From positions 1 to 31,765 of the forward strand of contig CAYRZU010000038.1 of assembly GCA_964428895.1 (NCBI GenBank): a DNA stretch of 31,765 nucleotides, read 5' to 3'. Both the position numbers and the translations under genes were made by a program. Every line of letters begins with the position of its first letter. Position 1 is the stretch's first letter. Of this stretch, positions 15,658-23,093 are shown piece by piece. The notes beneath the pieces were generated by a model that did not search any database, had not been told where the DNA came from, and saw nothing but the letters and a program-made list of their open reading frames with translations. Source of the stretch: HyVt-337 sp964428895 (GTDB taxonomy: Bacteria > Planctomycetota > Phycisphaerae > SM23-33).

Positions 15658-15665
15658 TCCCACCC

Positions 15666-16715
15666 ATGTCCAAGGCTCACACCTCCGGCCAGTCCGTTCC
15701 TCGTTCATCACCTAGACGGTCAGCGTGGCGAGCGTTGGTGTGGCCGTTGGGATTGTTGCTGGTGTTCACGGGCATTGCCGCCGTTGGCTATCGGCTGATC
15801 GAATCGGAATATGATTGGTTCGATGCAATCTATATGACCGTGATCTCGGTCACCACCGTTGGTTATCGGGAAATCGGCGACCTGACGGATGCTGGTCGCA
15901 TGTGGACCATGTTTGTGATTGTTGCGGGCCTGGGTGTTTGGGCGGCGGTTCTGACCCGACTGGCCGGGGTGATTGTGGAAACAAGGATCCGCCAGATCCT
16001 AGGGAGACGTCAATTGGAGCGCAAAATCACATCTCTGCGGAACCATACGATCGTTTGCGGCTACGGGCGAATGGGTAGTCTGATTGCCGAAGAGCTGGCC
16101 GGCGACGGGCAAGATGTCGTCATCGTTGAGACCGACCCGGAGCGAACCGCTGCAGCGGAGCAGGCAGGCCTCGTCTATATCCTTGGCGACGCTCAGGAAG
16201 AGGAGGTGCTGAAGGCGGCCGGCGTCGAGCGGGCCGCTGTCCTGGTGGCCACGCTCGACAACGATGCGGATAACCTGTTCGTAACGCTGTCGGCCCGGCA
16301 GGCCAACCCTGAGATGCGGATCGTCACGCGCGCCGAACAGGAGTCCTCCGAACGCAAGCTGCTTAAGGCCGGTGCCACCAGCGTGGTTTGTCCGCAGACG
16401 ATTTGCGCACGGCGGCTGGCGGGGCTGGTGTTGCGGCCAGGCGTGATGGAACTGGCCGACATGGCCCGCGGCGGGCTGAACCTGGAGGTCAACCAACTGA
16501 CGGTCCGACCCGGTTCGGAACTACTGGACAGAACGCTGGCTGAGCTGGAACTGCCCCGTCGCCTCGGCGCCCACGTCGTGGCCATTCGTCGTAGCGATGG
16601 CGAATCGATCTTCCACCCTAGCCCCGAGACCACAATCGCTGTAGACGACGCCCTGATCTTCCTGGGCGAAACGGGCTCCTCCGAGTCCATCCTCCAACTC
16701 CAAAACGGCGGCTAG
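15666..16715 (+). CDS. Two-TM potassium channel with RCK (TrkA-N/TrkA-C) domain
   Basis: The 349-residue inner-membrane protein has a basic N-terminus and TM1 (about 24-42). A pore loop follows with selectivity filter T-T-V-G-Y (63-67), then TM2 (about 81-103). A cytoplasmic RCK domain begins near 126 with the Rossmann motif G-Y-G-R-M-G (132-137) and an acidic residue ending beta 2 (V-I-V-E-T-D). A TrkA-C-like domain lies near 265-345. This is the MthK/Kch-type layout: K+ conduction gated by ligand (Ca2+, nucleotide or cyclic dinucleotide) binding to a ring of RCK domains. ATG 15666 lies eight bases after a good -10 box and has no ribosome site. The gene converges on trmB with a four-base gap. 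Confidence 0.93.
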   Translation: MSKAHTSGQSVPRSSPRRSAWRALVWPLGLLLVFTGIAAVGYRLIESEYDWFDAIYMTVISVTTVGYREIGDLTDAGRMWTMFVIVAGLGVWAAVLTRLAGVIVETRIRQILGRRQLERKITSLRNHTIVCGYGRMGSLIAEELAGDGQDVVIVETDPERTAAAEQAGLVYILGDAQEEEVLKAAGVERAAVLVATLDNDADNLFVTLSARQANPEMRIVTRAEQESSERKLLKAGATSVVCPQTICARRLAGLVLRPGVMELADMARGGLNLEVNQLTVRPGSELLDRTLAELELPRRLGAHVVAIRRSDGESIFHPSPETTIAVDDALIFLGETGSSESILQLQNGG

Positions 16716-16719
16716 GCCC

Positions 16720-17382
16720 CTACCGGTTGTACCGCATCAGCGCCAATGAGTAGACGGGGCGGCCTGCGGCGCGGTATTTGCGTTCGAAGTTGGTGCCCGC
16801 CACCCCATCGGTCTCGATCAGCCGCGGCACGGGTATGCGCACAAAGCCCGGGGCATCTTGGAGCACGCGGCGAATGTGGCGGGCGTAGTGGAAGTGGTCG
16901 GTGGCGATTAGTACCTGGCCGCCGGGGCGCAGTGTTTGGCGGACCAGGTTCAGGAAAGGCGGCTGAACCAGACGGCGACGCTGGTGGCGGCGCTTGGGCC
17001 AGGGGTCGGGAAAGTAGATGTGCACGCGTTGGAGGCTCGCCGGCGGCACGGCCCTCTTGAAGAACGCCGCCGCCTCGGTTCGCAACATGCGCACATTGGT
17101 CAGACCCGCCCGGGCGAAGCGGTCGGCGCAATAGGCGGCGTAGGCGCCGGCGTATTCGATGCCGAGTAGGTTTACTTCCGGCCGCGCGGTGGCGTAGGCC
17201 TTGAGGAACGTGCCCTTTCCCACGCCGATCTCGATTTCCACCGGGCGCGCATTGCCGAACATCGTGGCGAAGTCCAGCGGGCGCTTCTCGGCGAGCAGCG
17301 CGTCGGCGTCCAGGAGGATGTCGGCGGTCTCCGACTTGCCGGCGCCGGGGGTCTTCAGCTTGCTGGGCGTTTCCGGACGCAT
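16720..17382 (-). CDS. trmB: tRNA (guanine46-N7)-methyltransferase
   Basis: TrmB methylates G46 in the variable loop of tRNA using SAM. The 220-residue protein shows the SAM motif E-I-G-V-G-K-G (50-56), the family hallmark Y-F-P-D-P-W-P-K-R-R-H followed by a basic stretch, and the C-terminal T-N-F-E-R-K-Y motif. The length is normal. Its stop lies four bases from the stop of the converging K+ channel gene. It is divergent from the sugar isomerase gene across a 147-base gap. Confidence 0.95.
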   Translation of the reverse strand: MRPETPSKLKTPGAGKSETADILLDADALLAEKRPLDFATMFGNARPVEIEIGVGKGTFLKAYATARPEVNLLGIEYAGAYAAYCADRFARAGLTNVRMLRTEAAAFFKRAVPPASLQRVHIYFPDPWPKRRHQRRRLVQPPFLNLVRQTLRPGGQVLIATDHFHYARHIRRVLQDAPGFVRIPVPRLIETDGVAGTNFERKYRAAGRPVYSLALMRYNR

Positions 17383-17411
17383 GGTCGCAGATTAACTGAG
17401 GGGCCGCCCCC

Positions 17412-17439
17412 TTGCATCGACTTTTCGGCGCGGCATAAT
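17412..17439 (+). promoter_or_regulatory. Promoter of the sugar isomerase/epimerase gene
   Basis: TTGCAT (17412-17417) and CATAAT (17434-17439) lie 16 bases apart. The predicted start is near 17446, at the edge of a palindrome, giving a leader of about 85 bases. Confidence 0.55.
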
Positions 17440-17444
17440 GGTTC

Positions 17445-17500
17445 GGTCCGCGGCGGACCAATCTGCCGCGGATGCAACTGGATGCACCAGCGATGCAACT
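17445..17500 (+). repeat. Palindrome and three phased GATGCA repeats in the leader of the isomerase gene
   Basis: GGTCCG (17445-17450) and CGGACC (17454-17459) form a hairpin or operator at the predicted transcription start. GATGCA then occurs at 17471, 17481 and 17492, that is, every 10-11 bases. The first and third copies extend to GATGCAACT. Helically phased copies suggest a protein-binding array, or a structured leader if transcribed. Confidence 0.45.
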
Positions 17501-17529
17501 TGCGAAAAGACTCTGAAAGGAGATTCATT

Positions 17530-18492
17530 ATGAAACTTGGCGTTATGGCTGCATGCTTCGCGGGAATGAAGCTGGACGACGCCCTCGACTATTGCCAGGA
17601 AGTCGGCCTCGATGCCATCGAGTTGCCAGCGGGCGGGTACCCGGGCGACCCCTGGAAGCTGTCCGGCATTCACGCGAACAAGAAGAAACTCAACGAGCTC
17701 AAGGCCAAGATCGCCGATCGCGGCTTGGAAGTTCACGGCATCGCCGTTCACGGCAACCCGGTCCATCCGAACAAGAAGATCGCCACCCAGCATGCCGCCG
17801 CCCATCGCAACGCGGTCCTGCTGGCCAAGGAGTTCAACACGGTCGTCATCAACTTCTCCGGATGTCCCGGCGGCTGCGCGACCGACAAGACCCCCAACTT
17901 CGTGACCTGCCCCTGGCCGGAAGAGTTTGCCGCGGCGGCGGATTATCAGTGGAACAAGGTCATCATTCCGTTCTGGAAGAAGGAAAACACCTTCGCCGCC
18001 AAGCACGGCGTGAAGATCGCGTTCGAAGCCCACCCGGGCATGGTGCTGCACACCCCCGAAGACATCGTTCGCCTGCGCAAGGCAGCCGGTAAGCAACTGG
18101 GCGCCAACCTCGACCCCAGCCACTTCTTCTGGCAGGGCATCGACCCGGTCGCCTCGGCCAAATACCTGGGCGACAACAAGTGCATCTTCCACGTGCACGC
18201 CAAGGACTGCGCCATTCACCCGCACATGGCCGGCATCGTCGGCAACCTGGACATCAAGAGCTACGGCGACATCGCCAAGCGCGGCTGGGTGTTCCGGACG
18301 GTCGGTTACGGCCACGGCGACGAGTTCTGGAAGCCCTTCATCTCGATGCTCCGTATGGTGGGCTACGATGGCGTGGTGTCGATCGAGCACGAAGACGGGC
18401 TGATGAGCATGGGCGAAGGCTTCGAAAAGGCCGTCGAATACCTCGAGCGCGTCCTGATCTTCGAAAAGGTCGGCAAGGCCTGGTGGTTCTAG
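17530..18492 (+). CDS. Sugar phosphate isomerase/epimerase (TIM barrel, AP endonuclease family 2 fold)
   Basis: The 320-residue protein has a xylose-isomerase-like TIM barrel. Probable metal ligands sit in F-E-A-H-P-G, L-D-P-S-H-F-F-W-Q, H-V-H-A-K-D and S-I-E-H-E-D, the four positions expected for Glu, Asp, His and Glu ligands. No signal peptide is present, so it acts in the cytoplasm. Such proteins isomerise or epimerise keto-sugars or inositol derivatives; many planctomycete paralogues have unknown substrates. The start ATG 17530 has AAAGGAGA just upstream, although the frame is open from 17482. A single-gene transcript is likely: its own promoter with an unusual leader upstream and a strong terminator downstream. 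No sugar-binding regulator or transporter is adjacent. Confidence 0.88.
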   Translation: MKLGVMAACFAGMKLDDALDYCQEVGLDAIELPAGGYPGDPWKLSGIHANKKKLNELKAKIADRGLEVHGIAVHGNPVHPNKKIATQHAAAHRNAVLLAKEFNTVVINFSGCPGGCATDKTPNFVTCPWPEEFAAAADYQWNKVIIPFWKKENTFAAKHGVKIAFEAHPGMVLHTPEDIVRLRKAAGKQLGANLDPSHFFWQGIDPVASAKYLGDNKCIFHVHAKDCAIHPHMAGIVGNLDIKSYGDIAKRGWVFRTVGYGHGDEFWKPFISMLRMVGYDGVVSIEHEDGLMSMGEGFEKAVEYLERVLIFEKVGKAWWF

Positions 18493-18537
18493 AGCGTTTC
18501 AAGGGAAGGCTCTAGAGAGCACAAGAGCAGCACACCT

Positions 18538-18577
18538 AACGCGGTGGGTCCCAAACGGGCCCGCCGCGTTTCTTTCT
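18538..18577 (+). terminator. Rho-independent terminator after the isomerase gene
   Basis: AACGCGG (18538-18544) pairs with CCGCGTT (18564-18570). The inner part also pairs (GGG/CCC and wobble pairs), making a long stem with a short A-rich loop, followed by TCTTTCT. Confidence 0.8.
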
Positions 18578-18655
18578 ACGATGGAGCGGGAGTTGTAGAA
18601 TATGGGTGCATGACACAAGTGCTGTACATGGGCCTCCATTGAAAGGAGCTTGGCC

Positions 18656-19171
18656 ATGGCGCTGATAGCGTGTTCAGAATGTGGGGCGGAGATATCGGAT
18701 CGGGCGGCGAGCTGTCCGCAGTGTGGCGCGCCGCGAGAGGGGGAGGCGCCCGTTGCCAAGGCCAAACAGCGGAAGCCGGGGTACGAGTATCGGTCTCAGC
18801 GGATGGTGGGCGGGCGGCCGTTGGTGCACGTGGCGGTGGGATTCGATCCGGAGACGGGGAAGCTGATGGTGGCTCGGGGGTTCATTGCGATCGGGATCTT
18901 GGCGCGCGGCGTGATCGCCATCGGCAGCTTCGCTATGGGACTGTTTGCGTTTGGCGGCGTTGGGCTGGGGCTGGTGACGCTCGGCGGGGTGGCGTTGGGG
19001 TTGGGCGTGGCCGGCGGCGGGGTGGCCATCGGCGGGTTGGCCTTGGGCGGGGTGGCGATTGGCGGGATGGCCATCGGTGGGTTGGCGATTGGGTACAAAG
19101 CGATCGGGGGCTTGGCGATCGGCTGTGAGGTGGCAGGGGGGAAAGTAATCGACCTCTGCGGGCCGAAGTGA
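18656..19171 (+). CDS. Zinc-ribbon protein with hydrophobic glycine pentad repeats
   Basis: The 171-residue protein begins with a zinc ribbon (C6-x2-C9 and C20-x2-C23). A charged linker (about 25-50) and a short beta-like segment (55-73) follow. From about residue 76 to 165 it is an almost unbroken series of five-residue units of the form G-h-A-h-G, where h is Ile, Leu, Val, Met or Phe. Roughly seventeen units are present, with one single-residue slip. The period of five recalls pentapeptide-repeat beta helices, but the usual Asp/Asn position is missing and the surface would be very hydrophobic, so a membrane-associated form is possible. ATG 18656 has GAAAGGAG upstream. The function is unknown; it lies alone between a terminator and the superoxide dismutase gene. 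Confidence 0.8.
   Translation: MALIACSECGAEISDRAASCPQCGAPREGEAPVAKAKQRKPGYEYRSQRMVGGRPLVHVAVGFDPETGKLMVARGFIAIGILARGVIAIGSFAMGLFAFGGVGLGLVTLGGVALGLGVAGGGVAIGGLALGGVAIGGMAIGGLAIGYKAIGGLAIGCEVAGGKVIDLCGPK
18881..19150 (+). repeat. Pentad (15-base) repeat array in the zinc-ribbon gene
   Basis: About 17 codon-level units of G-h-A-h-G type run in frame. The later units (about 19018-19120) are the most regular, with G-G-V-A-I, G-G-L-A-L and G-G-M-A-I variants. The DNA is correspondingly repetitive (ggcggg/gcgatt words). Confidence 0.8.
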
Positions 19172-19230
19172 CGCGGCCACGGACATAGAATGATTCATGT
19201 TCCCATCGTGGGGGTGAAAGGAACCGAGTC

Positions 19231-19962
19231 ATGCAGAAAGCGATATCACGACGGGCGGCGTTGAAGTTGGGCGGGGCGGCCGCGGTGTTGATAGCGACGG
19301 GCTCGTCGCGAGCGGACGAGCCTGGCGCTGCAGCCGGTGGAGGCCTGTTGGCCGAGGGCTTCAAGGACGGCCAGTACGTGTTGCCGCCCTTGCCCTATGC
19401 GCCGGACGCGCTCGAGCCGTACCTGGACGCCCGCACGCTTTCGATCCATCACGACAAGCACCACGCCGGCTACGTGCGCGGATTGAACACCACGCTGGCC
19501 AAGTTGGCGGCGGTGCGGGATGGCGGCGACTTTGCCCAGATCAAGGCCCTGTCGCGGGCGTTGGCCTTTCACGGCAGCGGGCATGTGCTGCACACGCTGT
19601 TCTGGCGGTCGATGTCGCCCGAGGACGGGCAGGCCTCCCCGGCCTTCATCGAGGCTGTTCAGCGCGACTTCGGGTCCGTCCAGGCGATGCACACGCAATT
19701 CGCCAAGGCCTCGGCGAAGGTCGAAGGCAGCGGGTGGGGCGTGTTGGCCTTTGAACCGATGGGCCGCAAGCTGCTAATCCTGCAGGCCGAAAAGCACCAG
19801 GACCTGAGCATTTGGGGGTGCGTGCCGCTACTGGTCTGCGATGTCTGGGAACACGCCTACTATCTGAAGTACCAGAACAAACGCGCCGACTGGGTGGACG
19901 CCTTCATGCAATTGGCGGACTGGTCTTTCGCGTCGGAGCGACTGGCTGGGGTCACGGGCTGA
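19231..19962 (+). CDS. Secreted (Tat-signal) Mn-type superoxide dismutase
   Basis: The 243-residue enzyme converts superoxide to peroxide and oxygen. It has a twin-arginine leader (S-R-R-A-A-L-K at 6-12, hydrophobic stretch to about 23, A-x-A-like end near 29), so export in folded form is predicted. Metal ligands align as H73, H121, D204 and H208 (D-V-W-E-H-A-Y-Y). G117, four residues before H121, and Q190 (in H-Q-D) match the manganese-type pattern rather than the iron type, though cambialistic use is possible. The ribosome site AAAGGA precedes ATG 19231. A TAGAAT (19186-19191) could be its -10, without a clear -35. surE follows with its own promoter. Confidence 0.93.
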   Translation: MQKAISRRAALKLGGAAAVLIATGSSRADEPGAAAGGGLLAEGFKDGQYVLPPLPYAPDALEPYLDARTLSIHHDKHHAGYVRGLNTTLAKLAAVRDGGDFAQIKALSRALAFHGSGHVLHTLFWRSMSPEDGQASPAFIEAVQRDFGSVQAMHTQFAKASAKVEGSGWGVLAFEPMGRKLLILQAEKHQDLSIWGCVPLLVCDVWEHAYYLKYQNKRADWVDAFMQLADWSFASERLAGVTG

Positions 19963-19966
19963 CGCT

Positions 19967-19994
19967 TTGGGTCCCAAGGCCAGTGGGGTACAAT
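19967..19994 (+). promoter_or_regulatory. Promoter of surE; probably leaderless transcript
   Basis: TTGGGT (19967-19972) and TACAAT (19989-19994) are 16 bases apart and begin five bases after the superoxide dismutase stop. Exactly six bases separate the -10 from ATG 20001, placing the predicted transcription start on the A of the start codon. No ribosome site is visible. Confidence 0.6.
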
Positions 19995-20000
19995 CCGCCC

Positions 20001-20801
20001 ATGCGAATTCTGATTAGCAACGACGACGGCTTCGACGCGCCGGGGATTGTGGCGCTAGCCGGCGCGGTGGCGGACCTGGGCGAGGTGGTGGTGGTGGCGC
20101 CGGACACGGTCCAAAGCGGGGCCGGCCACGGGATCACGGTCCATCATCCGCTGACGGTTCAGCGTGAGGCCATGAAGGTATCGGTTGGCGGCGAGGCCCG
20201 TTCGCTGGAAGGCTTCCGTGTGGACGGCCGACCGGCCGACTGCGTTCGCCTGGCGGTCAAGACGCTGACCGACAAGCCATTTGACTTGGTCTTAAGCGGC
20301 ATCAACCAGGGCGCCAACGACGGCATCTGCGTGTTCTATTCCGGCACGGTGGCAGCGGCGGCCGAGGCGGCGATTCTGGGCATTCCGGCCGTGGCGTTTT
20401 CGGCGAGCTTCGCCGGCGGGTCGATCGATTACAACCAGGCGGCGACCTATTGCCGCTGGGTGCTGGGGACGCTTCTGGCCGACGGGTTCGGCCCGGGCGA
20501 CCTGGTCAACGTCAACATTCCCAACCTTCACAAGCCGGGCTGGCCCAAGGGCGTTCGCGTGGTACGCATGTCGACGGCCGAGTTGGACGACGCCTACATC
20601 CTGCTCGACGACGGCCCGGACCGGCAGATCTATAAGGTAGCCGAGGAGTACAACACGGGCCCGGGCGGCGCCGACAGCGACAGCATTGCCCTGAAAGCGG
20701 GCTACATTACCGTCACGCCGCTTCGTGTGGACATGACGCGGACGGAACGGCTGGCCGGCTGGGCCGAAAAGGACTGGGGAGAGTTACCGTCAGAGGACTA
20801 G
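20001..20801 (+). CDS. surE: 5'/3'-nucleotidase SurE
   Basis: SurE dephosphorylates nucleoside monophosphates and is linked to stationary-phase survival. The 266-residue cytoplasmic enzyme has the metal-binding N-D-D-G (7-10) at its N-terminus, followed by D-A-P-G-I, the P-A-D-C-V substrate-site strand, the metal Asn in S-G-I-N-x-G-A-N, and S-G-T-V-A-A-A. The length is typical. ATG 20001 fits the conserved M-R-I-L-I-S-N-D-D-G start exactly; the frame is open to 19812 inside the dismutase gene, but that extension has no support. The stop TAG shares the bases CTAG with the stop of the converging oxidoreductase gene. Confidence 0.95.
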   Translation: MRILISNDDGFDAPGIVALAGAVADLGEVVVVAPDTVQSGAGHGITVHHPLTVQREAMKVSVGGEARSLEGFRVDGRPADCVRLAVKTLTDKPFDLVLSGINQGANDGICVFYSGTVAAAAEAAILGIPAVAFSASFAGGSIDYNQAATYCRWVLGTLLADGFGPGDLVNVNIPNLHKPGWPKGVRVVRMSTAELDDAYILLDDGPDRQIYKVAEEYNTGPGGADSDSIALKAGYITVTPLRVDMTRTERLAGWAEKDWGELPSED

Positions 20802-21883
20802 TCGACGACGTCGTCCGCGGGGCGATGAACGAGACAGTCCTTGACACTGAAGCCGGCCGCACGGAGCAGGGCTTGAGGGTTTTCGGCGGAGGCGGTCTTC
20901 TCCGATAGGTACAGCGCTTCGGTGACCGCCAGGGGGAGCAGGCTGGCGCGGGCCGAGCAAGGGCAGGTGTCGCTGCCGGCGTGAATCGCCGCGCCGAACG
21001 CTTCGACCATTCGGCACGTGCAGTCGGCGGGGTCTTCGAACTGGCTTCGCTCATCCAGCACGCCGCCGTCGGAGTCGCGGAGGACGAAGCCGTGTGGGCC
21101 AACCGCCAGCGATCCATCGGGGCCATGCAGGACCAGCTCCTCACTGAGGGGCCCAGACGCGCGGGAGACCACCACCGAGAGGGTCGCGCCCCGGGCCGAC
21201 CGCATGACGGCGGCGGCGGCGTCATCGGTGGCGCTGGGCGGGGCGGGCCGGCCGTTCGCGTCGGTCAGGTCGTCCTGGGGGCCGTTGGTGGTCGCGCCGA
21301 ATACATCCTCGGGGGCCCCGTGCATCCAGACCAGCAGATCGATCATCGGATAGCCCAGCTCCAGGAGCGCCCCGCCGCCGGCCAGGATGCGGTCGGCCCG
21401 CCAGCCGATGACCGGTCCCCAGTTGAAGACGTAATGGGCCCGGGCCAGCAGCAGCGGGCCCACGCGGCGGCTCATTTCGAAGGCGCGGCGGTAGCTGGTC
21501 ATGAAGCGGCGGCCCGTGGCGACGGCAAGCTTGATGCGGGCGGCCTCGGCCTGGCGGATCAGGGCGGCGGCCTCGGCGAGGTCGCGGGCCAGGGGGGGCT
21601 CCTTGATCACGTGGATGCCCCACTCGGCGCAGATGCCGATTAGGTCGGCTGCCGGCGCCGGCGGCAGCGCCAGGTAGACCGCTTGGGGCCGCGTTTGGGC
21701 CAACATGGAGCGGCTGTCGGTGAAGGTCGGCAGGTCGCCGGTGAGGCCCTCCAGCAGATCGGGGTCGCGGTCGGCGGCCCCGACGAGGTCGACGGCCGGA
21801 CAGCGCCGCAAGGCCGGCAGCGCGCGGCGGCCGGTGGCGCCGAGGCCTACAACCGCGATGGAGAGTTTCGTGTCGGCGGGCAT
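20798..21883 (-). CDS. Gfo/Idh/MocA family NAD(P)-dependent oxidoreductase
   Basis: The 361-residue protein has an N-terminal Rossmann domain (G-L-G-A-T-G at 13-18) and the family K-E-P-P motif with K94. A C-terminal alpha/beta domain contains G-G-G-A-L-L-E-L-G-Y-P-x-I-D, the usual substrate-site stretch. Members oxidise or reduce sugars, inositols and their derivatives; planctomycete genomes encode many with unknown substrates. ATG 21883 is preferred over a TTG two codons upstream; no strong ribosome site is visible for either. The gene converges on surE with overlapping stops and is divergent from the DAHP synthase gene. Confidence 0.88.
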   Translation of the reverse strand: MPADTKLSIAVVGLGATGRRALPALRRCPAVDLVGAADRDPDLLEGLTGDLPTFTDSRSMLAQTRPQAVYLALPPAPAADLIGICAEWGIHVIKEPPLARDLAEAAALIRQAEAARIKLAVATGRRFMTSYRRAFEMSRRVGPLLLARAHYVFNWGPVIGWRADRILAGGGALLELGYPMIDLLVWMHGAPEDVFGATTNGPQDDLTDANGRPAPPSATDDAAAAVMRSARGATLSVVVSRASGPLSEELVLHGPDGSLAVGPHGFVLRDSDGGVLDERSQFEDPADCTCRMVEAFGAAIHAGSDTCPCSARASLLPLAVTEALYLSEKTASAENPQALLRAAGFSVKDCLVHRPADDVVD

Positions 21884-21936
21884 GGCCAAATGGTCCCGTT
21901 TCAGGATGCGGCCAGCCTAGCCAGCGACACCGGCGG

Positions 21937-21965
21937 CTGTCAAGGAAGCACGTTTGCGGTAGAAT
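21937..21965 (+). promoter_or_regulatory. Promoter of the DAHP synthase gene
   Basis: CTGTCA (21937-21942) and TAGAAT (21960-21965) lie 17 bases apart, 54 bases before the GTG start at 22020. Confidence 0.45.
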
Positions 21966-22019
21966 GGGCCGGCTGAGCCAACGGGCTCGGACAATTGTTC
22001 CACGCAGAAGGATCCGCAC

Positions 22020-23087
22020 GTGTCAGCAGCGAAACGATCAGCCAAGAAGGGGGGCGCCTCTGGGGCCCCGACCGCCGACCTCCACGTAGCCGCCTTCGAG
22101 GCCTTAGCCTCGCCGGATTCGGTCAAGGACAAGCTGCCCGCCGACGAGCACGTGCTGGAAACCGTTCGACTCGGGCGGGACGCCATCCGCCGCTCGCTGT
22201 ACGGGCAGGATGATGGGTTGGCCATCATCGTGGGCCCCTGCTCAATTCACGATACGGTCGCGGCGCTCGACTACGCTGAGCGGCTGGCGGCGCTGCGGGC
22301 AGAGCTGGCCCAGCGCCTGACCATCGTCATGCGGGTCTACTTCGAGAAGCCCCGCACCACTATCGGCTGGAAGGGGCTGATTAACGACCCCCACGGCGAC
22401 GGCTCGCACGATATCAACACCGGCCTGCTCACCGCGCGCGAGTTGCTGCTGAAGATTAACTCGCTGGGGCTGCCCTGCGCGACGGAGTTTCTCGACCCCA
22501 TCGTGCCGCAGTACACGGCCGACCTGGTCACCTGGGCCGCCATCGGCGCCCGCACGACCGAGAGCCAAACCCACCGGGAAATGGCGAGCGGCCTATCCAT
22601 GCCGGTGGGCTTTAAGAACCCCACCGACGGGAACCTAAAGATCGCCACCAACGCCTTGGTCTCGGCCCGCCATCCCCACGCGTTCCTGGGTATCGACGGA
22701 GCGGGCGCGACTTGCATCGTCCGCACCAGTGGGAACCCGGATGTGCATCTCGTGCTCCGCGGCGGCGGGGAAGGGCCCAACTACTCGGCAGCCGACATCG
22801 CGACGGCCAAAGAGGCCGTTGGCGCCGACCCCGGCGACCGGCGCATCATGGTCGACTGCGGCCACGGGAACACCGCCAAGGACTACACCAAGATTCCTGA
22901 CGTCTTCCGAGACGTGATCGGCCAATTCCGCGCGGGCCAGCGGGCCATTCTCGGCATGATGATCGAGAGCAACCTCGTGGCCGGCCGACAGGATATCACC
23001 GACACCCTCACCTACGGCCAATCCATCACCGACGCCTGCATCGATTGGGCGACGACAGAGCAACTTCTTCGTCAGGCGGCTGGGTAG
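22020..23087 (+). CDS. 3-deoxy-7-phosphoheptulonate (DAHP) synthase, AroG/F/H type
   Basis: This enzyme joins phosphoenolpyruvate and erythrose 4-phosphate, the first step of the shikimate pathway to aromatic amino acids. The 355-residue protein is of the class I, AroG-like type. It has G-P-C-S-I-H-D (72-78, catalytic-site Cys75), F-E-K-P-R-T-T-I-G-W-K-G with K110, D-C-G-H-G-N near 285 and M-I-E-S-N near 320, where E. coli has S-H-A-N and I-E-S-H. A Lys/Ala-rich extension of about 20 residues precedes the core. The start is GTG 22020 with AGAAGGA upstream. Feedback control by Phe, Tyr or Trp cannot be assigned, so no specific aroF/G/H symbol is given. It converges on recJ with a six-base gap. 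Confidence 0.93.
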   Translation: MSAAKRSAKKGGASGAPTADLHVAAFEALASPDSVKDKLPADEHVLETVRLGRDAIRRSLYGQDDGLAIIVGPCSIHDTVAALDYAERLAALRAELAQRLTIVMRVYFEKPRTTIGWKGLINDPHGDGSHDINTGLLTARELLLKINSLGLPCATEFLDPIVPQYTADLVTWAAIGARTTESQTHREMASGLSMPVGFKNPTDGNLKIATNALVSARHPHAFLGIDGAGATCIVRTSGNPDVHLVLRGGGEGPNYSAADIATAKEAVGADPGDRRIMVDCGHGNTAKDYTKIPDVFRDVIGQFRAGQRAILGMMIESNLVAGRQDITDTLTYGQSITDACIDWATTEQLLRQAAG

Positions 23088-23093
23088 CCGGGT

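Larger units (their letters stand above)
15307..15665. other. Candidate replication origin (oriC) downstream of dnaA
   Basis: This is the largest non-coding gap (359 bases) and directly follows dnaA. It holds one perfect DnaA box (15342-15350) adjoining an 8-base palindrome GAGCGCTC (15334-15341). There are seven CCAAC pentamers on the plus strand (15320, 15404, 15423, 15446, 15545, 15554, 15619) and two on the minus strand (at 15357 and 15385), plus an inverted repeat TTGGT-C-ACCAA near 15415-15425. Only one consensus DnaA box was found, and no long AT-rich unwinding element is obvious, so the origin call is tentative. The right end carries the promoter of the K+ channel gene. Confidence 0.45.

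Noticed and set aside
15343..15798. 151-codon open frame starting in the dnaA-downstream gap
   Set aside because: It runs into the K+ channel gene out of frame, has no ribosome site and no recognisable sequence; the gap looks non-coding.
17392..18390. 332-codon open frame on the minus strand opposite the sugar isomerase
   Set aside because: It is a shadow frame; the plus strand has conserved metal-site motifs, a ribosome site, a promoter and a terminator.
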